This document shows, piece after piece, positions 1-9,162 of a stretch of DNA of 64,000 nucleotides. The notes under the pieces are model-generated. The model was given only the letters and a program-made list of their open reading frames with translations. It was not told where the DNA came from and ran no database searches. The DNA is from Lenzites betulinus (lineage: Eukaryota > Basidiomycota > Agaricomycetes > Polyporales > Polyporaceae): the NCBI GenBank assembly GCA_022264855.1, contig JABYQU010000031.1:310001-374000 (forward strand). Reading direction: 5' to 3'. A program made the position numbers and the translations under genes. Position 1 is the first letter of the stretch, and each line of letters begins with the position of its first letter.

Positions 1-373
1 TTCGCTGTGCGGCCCAGACCGTGCCTCAGGTTGACGTTGACCCCTCCAGGGCCGGGGGCAACGTTATGTATCCGGCGAATAGTTTTAGGCGCTGCGTTCT
101 AGCTACTGAGCGATCGTACACGGCTTCCTGTTCGAGCATGCGGGGCTCGAGAGCAGCCCATGGAAGCCCGAGAAGCCATGCGTCTACAGCCGCTCATGGG
201 TTCGTTCCAGGCCACCCTCTCAGGCGATATATCTGTTAGGAAGTTAGAACGGCTATCGCATCTGTTTCCCCGCCTTTTCCACCCCTCCACCGTACAACTC
301 CCCTAGGCAAGCTGCCAGGCCCGCGACAAACTACCCACACCACAGACTACTCTCAGTGCTGATTTACCCAACG
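1..373. other. Upstream region of the dihydroorotate dehydrogenase gene
   Basis: I see no coding exon with convincing conservation here. The stretch immediately before the start codon at 374 is pyrimidine- and CA-rich, as is common for fungal promoters and 5' leaders. I could not identify a TATA box. Confidence 0.5.
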
Positions 374-1764
374 ATGGTCAAGATACACACTCTACACGTC
401 GAACCTCCTGTGGTCAATGCATCCTGCGCATGGGCATCGGACTATGAGCAGCTACGAGAGCTTTACGAGTCGCCTTACACGGGCGCAGTCATTACTCGCA
501 CAGCGACATTCAATGGCTTCAGTGAAGACTCGTCCAACACTGTACGCTTACTTTGACCCTTTCGCGCGCGTCGGACGTCCTAACCCGGCCATAGGTCGCA
601 TTCGCCAAGGACTCGTTCACCTCGGTCAACTCGTACGGCTACTCGCCACATGCCCTCTCGAAGTACCTGGACTGGGTCTATACCCTTCTCACGACCCCGT
701 GTCTCGATGGCAGCCCGCCGACGAAGCCCATTATTATCAGCATAACAGCATCCACACCCACGGTGCTCGCGGAGATGGTCGAGAACATCCAGAGCCTCCG
801 CAAGAAGCTCCGGGCAACGTACTCGGCAGCCGCTTCGTTCGGGGAGTTTATCCCGCCGTCAAGCCCCACGCGCTCAAACAGGCATTCTGCGGGCGCAGCA
901 CCCTCGACATCCACACACGCACCGACGCACACGGGGGGAATCGACCCAGCAACTCTAGTAGGCATCGAACTCAACACCTCTTGTCCGAATATCAAGGACG
1001 CGCCCCCGCCTGCTTATACCTTCGCGTTCCTCCTACCGCTGCTCGACGTGCTCTCCTCCGCATTCTACTCCGACCCGTCCATCACGATTGGTCTCAAGCT
1101 CCCCCCGTACCTCTACTCCACGCGCTTTGCGGAAGCCATCCGCTTTGTGCACACCTACACGCGCGAGATCCGCCCCGCGGTGTTCATGAGCGGAAATTTG
1201 CACCAGCTCGCGGAGCAGGACGGCATCCCCCTGCGCTCGCTCAATCCATTCGCCTACTTCGCATGCACGAACACCCTCGGCAACTGCCTCCTCTTCTCCG
1301 AGCAGGTCTTCCACGACCCCGCAGACCCCACGCTCACGCACGCGGCCTCCGCATCCGGCGACATGGAGACAGACGACGCCACCTACGCCCCCGCCCACTC
1401 CTCCTCCGCACCCTCCTCCCCCTCGCCCCCCTCCACCTCCTCCACCTCCAGCACGCCGCCCCCACACCCGCCCTCCCCCTCGTTCGCGCCCTCGCCCTTC
1501 GCGCTCCCGCCCGCGCTCGGCGGCCTCGGCGGCGAGTCGATCCACCCGATCTCGCTCGGGAACGTGTACACCTTCGCGCGGCTGCTCGCGGCACACCCCG
1601 ACCACGCGATCCGCCGCATCCGCGTGATTGGCATCGGGGGCGTCACCTCGGCGGCGGCTGCGGGCCGGATGCGCGCGGCGGGGGCGTCGGTCGTCGGGTG
1701 CGCGACGCTCCTGGGGCGCGAGGGCGTGCGCGCGTTCGAGATCATCGCGGGGCATCATCCATGA
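374..1764 (+). CDS. Dihydroorotate dehydrogenase, class 1A (cytosolic URA1-like)
   Basis: Predicted FMN enzyme that oxidises dihydroorotate to orotate in de novo pyrimidine synthesis. Exons 374-541 and 595-1764; the 53-nt intron has a CTAAC branch box and joins in phase 0, giving 445 residues. Seen in the protein: an N-terminal VVNASCAW segment, an NTSCPNI block carrying the class 1 active-site cysteine, GLKLPP, and a C-terminal IRVIGIGGV...GCATLLGREG phosphate/FMN-binding end. There is no mitochondrial presequence or membrane helix, which favours class 1A over the class 2 mitochondrial enzyme. It is longer than the roughly 310 residues usual for class 1A because of two low-complexity insertions. 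One is Ser/His/Thr-rich before the cysteine block. The other is about 55 residues, Ser/Pro-rich, encoded by a pyrimidine tract near 1380-1500. Yeast URA1 is thought to be of bacterial origin; whether this gene shares that origin needs a tree. Confidence 0.87.
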
Positions 1765-2329
1765 GTGCCGTGAGTCCAGGATGTTTGCAGGTCGGTTTGC
1801 AGGTCGTTTCGCGGTCGGTATACGAATATGATCTATCGCTCCGAAGGGTGACCGTTCACGCTGCCACGAGATAATGACGCTCCGAGTCTGATGCGCAGGG
1901 TTGGGTGTTCAGGAAGATCGATTGCATGTACTTACTGTGTACTGTACTACGTATACAAGGGTGGATTGGGGAGGAAGAAACATTTGGTAGATACATTTGT
2001 GAGTGCGCGGTGCGTGAGAGGAGAACGGAGAGATCCAGTAAGTAGTTTGTACACCGAACACGAAAGACTGACACGAGAGTGCATAGGAGTGAGATGAGGT
2101 AAGAGTACACCGCGCGCGAGAAGCGCGGCCATAGGGTGGAGAAGAGGAAACACAGAAGCGAAGCACTATCAGAAGCACAAGCCCAGAGAAGAATAGAGAA
2201 GAATAAGATGAAGGTATCGTCCCGTCCGTGGGTATACCTAGGTCATAACCGGCGCACAGGACACCGCATGTTTTGCACCCCGGGCGACCCTCGAGCGCAG
2301 CGCGAGGGGCCCCGGCCCACCCGTCCCTT
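1765..2329. other. Convergent 3' region
   Basis: This is the space between the ends of two convergent genes, probably holding both 3' UTRs. I see no conserved coding exon or repeat. Confidence 0.5.
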
Positions 2330-3902
2330 TCAGTACTGCTCCCACCCAGCCGGCGCGGACTGGGGCTGGCCTTGGGCGGGGGCGTTGTGCATGCCGTTCG
2401 AGCCCGCGCTCCAAGTCCAGCCTGCGGAGCTGAAGGGGGCCTGCTGTGCCTGGGCATGCGCGGAGTCGAACTGGTATCCCTGCGCGTTCGCGAACTGCGC
2501 GCTGTCGAAAGCACCTTGCTGGATAGGCTGCTGGGGGAAAGCCTGGGTGGTGCCGCACCACGGGGCATTCACTATGGGGTACTCCATTGAGGAGAACGAC
2601 TGGGGCAGCTCAGGCTGGGCCGGGGCCTGCGGGGCGTACGACGTCCTGGGGTACCCGCGGTTGATGGGCGACTGCATCCGGGAGGTGTACGGTGTGCCCG
2701 CGCCCATGAGCGGCCTTTGCGGCGCGGGGGCGAGAAGCGGCGCCATGTGAGGGGGGTAGAGCTGGTTGGGACCGAGCTCGCACTGCGGCTGGGCGTACGG
2801 GAGCTCGAGGCCGAGGCCGGGGTCGCCGGCGGGGTGGAGCGACTGGTAGTCGCCGGAGAAGTTCATGCCGCCGGTCCCGCCGAAGACTTGGGAAAAGGAC
2901 ATGCCTTGAGCCTGTCTATGTATTAGGACATATGCAGGTCATCGAAAAAGCACTGGCTTACCTGGGACTCGATGGGCGCGGACTGGAGGGAGCATGCCTG
3001 GACAAAGTTGTCGAGCGGCCCTGGCTCGGGCATGTCCGACGGGGGCAGCATGGGGGCAGGCGAGATTGAGGGATGGGGAGAAAGGGGGCTGCCGATCGCC
3101 GGCGACTCGGGGTAGAGGTTGTTCCCGCAGGAGGAGGTCGAGGGCGACGAGGGCATAGAAGAGTCGTCGCTCGTAGCGGGGGAGTCCGCCTGCCACGCGT
3201 ACTCGCGCGAGTCGAACATACCCGTAGAGTAGTCCTCACCGTGGCTCTCAACCGGGTGCTGGAGGCGCGTGGTGCGATCGAACTTGTCGACCTCCGCCTT
3301 GAGCACGTCGCCGCCTTTGCCCTCGAGGAGGAGGCGCGCGACCTTCTCGCAGCGCTGGCGGTCGGTCGCGCCGTTGCGCTTGACGTTGCGCTTCTTCGCC
3401 TTCTCGGTGCGCTGCTGGGGGGTGAATCGGTAGAAGGGGTACTTGAGCCTGTGCTCGCGCTTCTCCTCGGCGGCGCGCAGCTGGTACTCCGCCTTCTTGT
3501 CGGCGGGGAGCTCGCGCCAGACATTCCCGAGAATCTTCGAGATGATGCGATGGTCGTGTTCAATTTGCTGCTCCTTGACATGCGTGCTACACTCGCTGCG
3601 GAAGATCATGAACGCGTTTCGCGGTCGCGGAATGTGGCCGGGCATCTTCGCGGCCTTACGAGAGCCGCCGGCAGCCTTCTTGCGAGGCTTAGGGGACTGT
3701 AGGGCGGGGCTCGGAGATGGCGAGGAGCTAGAGAACGCGTAGAGAGGGTCTGGGGAGGGAGCGGGAGATGGGAGGGGGACAGAAGGTACGCGGGGGGGTT
3801 GGACGGGGTGTGCCACTCGGGTGGCACACTGTCGGGCTGGGAAAATGAGGTCGCGCTGGGCGTCTCATCGTCCCATCCGTTCAAGTTGGAAGCAAAGGAC
3901 AT
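2330..3902 (-). CDS. HMG-box transcription factor 1 (MATA_HMG/Sox-like box)
   Basis: Predicted sequence-specific nuclear DNA-binding factor. The HMG box (bases about 3433-3642) begins GHIPRPRNAFMIFRSE and contains ISKILGNVWRELP and the basic KREHRLKYPFY end. A second conserved block follows the box (see findings). The tail is Pro/Ser/Gln/Gly-rich, as in activation regions. The intron 2912-2961 is certain in phase and joins the HMG exon to the last exon (2330-2911). The N-terminus is less certain. I place the start at 3902 and join it to the HMG exon through an 80-nt intron (3750-3829), because the HMG frame has no ATG of its own before the box. A probable 5'-UTR intron lies at 3905-3957. A second gene of the same family lies at 55536-56912. 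The role (mating, development or other) cannot be told from sequence. Confidence 0.8.
3808..3829. repeat. Perfect 9-bp inverted repeat with 4-nt loop
   Basis: The arms GTGTGCCAC and GTGGCACAC flank TCGG. The stem contains the 5' splice site I infer for the first coding intron of HMG-box factor 1, so in RNA the hairpin could cover that site. The right arm is also one copy of the GGGTGGCACAC word that recurs upstream of both HMG-box genes. Confidence 0.6.
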
Positions 3903-4074
3903 TTCTACAGGTGGGATAACTTAGCGTCGCCACAGGCATGCATTGCAAAGGACTCACCGGAGGTGTGACTGCTGGGAAGGGAGGCGGATGCGGTAGGAAG
4001 TTACTGGAGGCGCTGTTGGGGAGCGGATGGTGAGGGGGATGGGGGATGGAAGAAAGGACGTCCATCGTCTCTTT

Positions 4075-4082
4075 CTTTTATA
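4075..4082 (-). promoter_or_regulatory. TATA box of HMG-box factor 1
   Basis: TATAAAAG on the minus strand. A start site about 30 nt downstream would fall near 4050, after the out-of-frame ATG at 4065. The first usable ATG in the mature transcript would then be 3902, once the 53-nt leader intron (3905-3957) is removed. This supports the chosen start codon. Confidence 0.55.
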
Positions 4083-4253
4083 GGTCCGGGGCACGGGGCG
4101 AGGATAGCGCAGAGCACTACAATGTGCAAGTGAATGCGCGCGACCCAAACGGGACAGACGCCCAGCACCCAGGAGATTTCTTCACGCTGACCCCTTCGTA
4201 AGATCACCTAGAGGCTGGGACATTTAGCGCCGCCGCCCAAAAGGGAACCCCGT

Positions 4254-4306
4254 ACACGAGGTGATCTCACGAAGGGGCAGTTCCCCTTCGTTATATCACC
4301 TCGTGT
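4254..4306. repeat. Imperfect 24-bp inverted repeat (hairpin) with a third partial copy nearby
   Basis: The arms at 4254-4277 and 4283-4306 match at 21 of 24 positions around a 5-nt loop. A third copy of the arm core (CCCCTTCGTAAGATCACCT) lies at 4191-4209. The unit could be the remnant of a small inverted-repeat element or a clustered binding site about 400 bp upstream of HMG-box factor 1. No transposase is present. Confidence 0.75.
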
Positions 4307-5995
4307 AGCGCGGGTGACGGCGAACGCCCCGTCCTCGGACAGCCTGCGTACCTGGTCCTGGGCTTCCGGCCGTACTAGCCCATCGATGTTGTCGCCGCCG
4401 CTCCGCTCTGCGGCCTAGTGTGGTGGACTGCGCTTCACTGGCACGCGCGGTATGTTGTTACCGGCCGCGTATTAGATGACGGACGGGAATATAACGCAGT
4501 GATATGCTGACCACCAGCCTGCGTCTGATTACAGCTGCGCATAGAATGCCCGCCGCTGCAGCACACCGGTACATGGCAAGATTAGCCACATACGGTGACG
4601 TCAGGATATGTACATCTTCACATTTTCCCTAGGGCGTAGAAATGGGCACGATTAGCGTGCAGTACATCCGATGTGCGTCCAGATCACTTGCCAGTTTCAT
4701 GCGCATGTACGTGCATCCACGAACGGGTTCGGCGGTCTAGCTACTCACATCTGCCACCGTGCCACCCGGCACCGCACGGCACACGACCGCACGACCGCCC
4801 TACTCGGAGGCATTTCCGCATTCCGGAGCATTAGCCCTATCTCTGGCATGATCAGTTGCACCCGTTAGGAGGCGTCCACCGCGGAGAAACCCGCTCAGAT
4901 TCTCACCTTGCTGCGATGCAGCACGAGACTCGGGTGATGTTAGATCGGCGCGGACGGCGGGCCTTTGCAACGTGGCCTCGCAATTACCACCCTTCACGTC
5001 GCAGGTAACTCGCACGCACACCGGCCGGGTGGCACTGGGTGGCACACCCCCCATGAGGCCTGGTAGTTCCCCGGACGCAGGGGACCGGCATCCGGGAGAT
5101 CCTGCGGGCTGCCTTTATCAGCGAGGGACGGTGGGTGCCGGTGAAGGCCCTCCGCAACAATTTCAAGACACCGGAGACCTGCCTATATAGGGTGCACTCT
5201 TGAGGCCGAGCTTTCCTCGAACGGGGGCTCCATGTGGATGTGAAGGGAGGCGTTCCAGGGCGTGTACAGCCCCTGCGTGTGCCGTGGGCCTTATCGACGT
5301 CGGGCGAGATCGTCGGGGCGGCGGCAGTGTCGTTATGTGGCCGGACCTTCGTCTTTGTTCACGAGCCTCCGGGTCCTCGGGCTCCCATATTGTCGACCCG
5401 ACGTTCCAGACCTCGATGCGCTTGACAATGCAATGGTTTTGACCACTGGCGGGGATTGCTCGGCGAGTCTCCTTGGATGCTGATAGGGGTATAGCCTACA
5501 CCATGCCGACAACTGCGCGAACTCGGTATCATAGCATACCGTAAGGGCTTCCCGTAGCACCACCAAATACAAGCAGCGTTCTTCGAGCTATTCCGGCTGC
5601 AGAAGTAGTGCTGATTTCTGTATTGCGATACTAGTGGTTAGAACTGAGCAGACTCGTGTTTCTCACTGATGGGTCTCACCACGCGTCATTGTTCGAGTCG
5701 CCGCTCAGCGCTCAGGTCGTACGGATACATCCCGCTGTCACAAGCCTTCGCTGCGTCGTTCTGACACAATAAACGGCGGTAGGGCGTGCATAAAATACAG
5801 ATGGTGGGAGGTCAAGCTTTCAAGCATACCTCCGCGTCAAGCCTATAGCTACCAAAAACGAGCAGCACGCGTCTTACAGATTAGGTGCCTGTGACGTCAT
5901 TCAGGTACAGTGCTAAGAACTGCTATCGTCTCGTTATATGATCTGCCCTCATAAAGCTCAGTTCAAAAACAAAAACAACACCTAGCAGGACAATA
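4307..5995. other. Long non-coding stretch upstream of HMG-box factor 1
   Basis: About 1.7 kb with only short, unconvincing open frames on either strand and no recognisable protein motif. It holds two perfect CRE palindromes (TGACGTCA at 4596-4603 and 5892-5899) and a GGGTGGCACACC word at about 5036-5047 that is shared with the other HMG-box promoter. The last part probably contains the 3' UTR of the aspartic protease. Confidence 0.5.
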
Positions 5996-7783
5996 CTACA
6001 GCAAGAAAGCTCCGAAAAGCAAAGCAGCGACGCCCAGCCACCCAACCACATGTCTCCCAGCACCGTTGTTCAGCTTGTTCGTCACCGACGGGGTCGAGTT
6101 CTGCGCCGTCGCGGTCGTCGAGGCGCTTGGCTGTCCAGGCGAACTTGCCGCGGTAGACGAGGCCGGGCCGTTAGCATCGTTCGCGGGGAACTGGGCGCCC
6201 TGCCCGTCTAGCGTGGGCGGGAGCTTGGCGAGCGATGCAGCGCGCTGCGCCTGGAACTCCTGGAGGGCCTGATTGGGGTCCGTCGTGGTAGGGACCATCT
6301 GCACGAACGGGGGCGTGTTCACGTCTCCGTAGTTGAACCTGGTGCTCGCTCGTTAGGAAGATGCGCGAGCGTCAAGAAGGTTGTAACTGGCGTGGTGCCA
6401 CTCACGAGGCATATGCGTTCCGCAGGAAGGCGTCCCCCAGGATCAGATCGAACCCGGTGAACTCGTTCGGATCAAGGGTCAGGTATTGGAACCTGTTGAC
6501 GCACACCGTCACGTTCGCGCCCGGGTTCGCGGAGTCGAAGGCGCCCACGCTGGTGGCGGTGAGGTCCAAGGGGTGAACTAGGAACTCGTTGCCCCTGCGA
6601 CCATGGAGGAAATCAGTGTTGGCTCGAAAATGACCTGCTCATGATGAGGTACGCACTCGAAGACGAAGGATAGCTGGGTGGTTTCGTTACAGGGAACAAT
6701 CCATATGCCCTGTGTCTGGCTGAACACCGCGCCAGGGATGGAGGAGTAGATCGCGTCGACTGCGGGCGGCGGCAGAGGCGGGAACGAGAACCCTGTATCG
6801 AGGACGGCCGCGACTTTGCCTGGCGGCACGCCCTGCACGCGCGACGCGTTAAACTGGAACGCATGGCCGTTCACGTTCATCGCGTCAAGCACCACGCTCC
6901 AGTGTTCGTTGCTGACACTAGTCAGCTGCGGCGCGTCGGCGACATTCTGGAAGTTGTCGTCGTGCGCGCCGATGAGGAACGTGCCCTGCGCCACGTCGCC
7001 AAGCTCGTCCGCTCGAGTGAGGAGCACGTCGAAGCTGTCCGGAAGGTCGGGTTGGTGGCTGAAGAGGTTTATCATGGGCGTGGCGCCAACTTGCTGTGCC
7101 GCATCGTCGCCGACTGCTTGTGCCAGCGCGGCTATGACGGGGGACTGGACGTTGAAGCTGATGCCCAAGATCCCATCCCCGGAGGCTCCCAGATCCTGTA
7201 CCTGTGTGGCATCGAAGAAGGCTATTCGATAGATGAGCAATTGCAGTGATCGTGAAAGTCCGAGTCGGGGCTATCGTACCTTGCTGTGGGATGACAAGAT
7301 CTCCGATCTGCAGGTCGGCAAATTGGACGGTCCCGGTGGTTTCACCTATGCCGAAGCTCTCGTTGGTCTGAAGGGTGGTCGTGTTCGTGAATTCGAAGGG
7401 GAGACCGGGCTTGAGTACAACAAGGTCGATAGACCCGGTGTCCAGGTTTACAGTCAAGTCTATCATTCAAAAACTGGCGTCAATAAGCACTGCGATCGCG
7501 AGATGCTATACACACTGATTCCTCCTAGATTGATGTCGGTAGAGTACTGCGGTAAGATATGATATCAGCAAGTTGTTTGGACTCGAGGTGTCATGCGAAC
7601 ACATACCACATTATTATTCAAAGTAAAGACGCCGATATTATCCGCAGTGAGAGGCCCGTCGAGGAACATAACGCCGCTTCCGCGAATGTCGACAGAAAAA
7701 GATGAGGGCTTCGCAGTAGCCGTAGAAAATACAAGGAAAAGCACGATGCTGCCCACCAGGGGGAAGAAGGAAAGGAACCCCAT
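5996..7783 (-). CDS. Secreted, GPI-anchored aspartic protease (pepsin family A1)
   Basis: Predicted extracellular or cell-wall endopeptidase of 494 residues. Exons: 7607-7783, 7516-7546 (a 31-nt microexon), 7280-7459, 6657-7221, 6406-6594 and 5996-6338; all phases agree. A hydrophobic signal peptide (MGFLSFFPLVGSIVLFLV) starts at the first ATG. The two catalytic motifs are DTGSID near residue 76 and LDTGFS near residue 271. The pepsin C-lobe landmark GDAFLRNAY is present just before the last exon. A Ser/Thr/Pro-rich stalk ends in a short hydrophobic tail with no charged residue after it, typical of GPI attachment. The first motif has Ile where most family members have Ser (DTGSSD), and the propeptide is short. 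A TATA box lies 85 bp upstream of the start codon. Confidence 0.9.
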
Positions 7784-7867
7784 CTCAGAAACGAGGAAAG
7801 AAGTACAACGCCGGCGAAGAAAAAAGCGAACCGAGCACACGTTGGGCGAGGATGGAGAAGGGACACA

Positions 7868-7875
7868 TTTTTATA
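7868..7875 (-). promoter_or_regulatory. TATA box of the aspartic protease gene
   Basis: TATAAAAA on the minus strand, 85 bp before the start codon at 7783. The spacing is reasonable for a fungal promoter with a short leader. Confidence 0.55.
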
Positions 7876-9162
7876 CCTTGCTACACCCCGCAAGCTGCGC
7901 CCGATTGCGAGGAAATCGGAGGTGCATGCTTTAATTTATCTCTGCGGACGTGCTCTACGGCACTGGTAGTCGTGGCAATGCTGCCGTGCACTGGCAATTT
8001 GAATCACTCACTGCACTTTCGCGGGGCTTTGACATGGGAATATGAGCAGTTCATTGCATCCGCTGAGCGCCAGTCATTCTGTGATGGCAGTGGCGAACGC
8101 GCAGCGAATTCGAATATAGCGAAAGTATCCTTGTCATCCTGCTAATGGTGTAGTGGACGTTTTCCTCCAGAGGTTACAAGGGTGCGTAGACCTGTCATAT
8201 ACATCAATCCCCCAAGCCTCACAGTCAGTGCATTCGTATTCAGACTTAGGGCTAGCGTGCGCAAAAGCGTGCTGCGAGCTGACTTCGACGACAAGTCGAC
8301 AGCATTACGTTGCGCAGCCGGATGCTGCAACTGTAGTACTATATGATTGATCATAAGTGATGGTCGACGTCGACAAATAGTGTGATAAGACTGCACTAAT
8401 CTACCTGTCTATACGGGCGATGCAGTAGCAGCACGGCCATGGTAACCTCTGGGCCCTGGGGGCATGGATTTTGACGAACCCCACTGTCGAGCTTGGCATC
8501 TCCGTAAGTCAGAGCGAACATATCCTTACAAGCCTCTGGAGTTTGAGTACGACGTGCACGCAGTCTGGCATGGCCCGTAGGGCAGAGGGCAACCTGAGAT
8601 GATGAGCGCAGACTTAGAGTGGTAATACTTTCCCCAAAGGCAGACAAATTTGAACGCGAGCAGTACTTGTGTGCGGAATACTCGCAGGGTCATCGAATCG
8701 AAGCAGGTTGTCGGATGAAGAGTGTAGGTCCAGGGGTGTCCGAGGGCAGGCGGCGGGATGGCGGAGTGACGTTGAGGGCCTGGTATGGACGTGTGCCTAG
8801 GACCCGGGATACCGCAAGGTACTATTCTAGTTCACTCCACGAGAATGCGAGGAGATATGAGGCATCGCGCACCGGTCCCTTCTCTCCGCGCACTCAGCCT
8901 CTCGCCTACCCGACCGCCTCGTCTCGACCGCTCTTACCGAACGCCGCTGCACGCCGTTGTACAAAAGCCACGTAAATTGCAGGAGCCCGCATCCCGTTGT
9001 AGCGAGCCCTCGATACCGGAACGCCAACTACCGGCCTCTGAGTGGAAAGTACAGCCCCCCACACTCTGACATCAACACCAACTTCCTCCCTCCCGAAACT
9101 CACGAGAGCAGCTTTCCCCCTCTGCTTCTTGCCAAGCTTACCTCGCCAATACATCCCACGCC
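7876..9162. other. Divergent intergenic region between protease and kinase
   Basis: About 1.3 kb, presumably holding promoters for both flanking genes. The region before 9163 is pyrimidine-rich (CTTCCTCCCTCCC type), as is common near fungal transcription starts. I found no conserved coding segment. Confidence 0.5.

Noticed and set aside
736..1593. Other long frames antisense to the dehydrogenase
   Set aside because: Gly/Arg or Arg-only low-complexity products in the pyrimidine tract, with no conserved motif.
417..1874. 485-residue open frame over the dihydroorotate dehydrogenase gene
   Set aside because: It is Arg/His/Pro-rich, shows no family motif and overlaps the correct spliced frame; it is a GC-composition shadow.
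4001..4207. Upstream ATG at 4065 as the start of HMG-box factor 1
   Set aside because: Splicing out 3905-3957 puts this ATG out of frame with the HMG reading, and the TATA box at 4075-4082 suggests transcription begins after it.
5640..5730. tRNA-like GTTCGAGTC B-box word
   Set aside because: I could not fold a cloverleaf or find a matching A box around it.
4307..5995. Transposon remnant hypothesis for the large non-coding stretch
   Set aside because: No transposase, reverse-transcriptase or long terminal repeat signal could be seen; only the small hairpin is supported.
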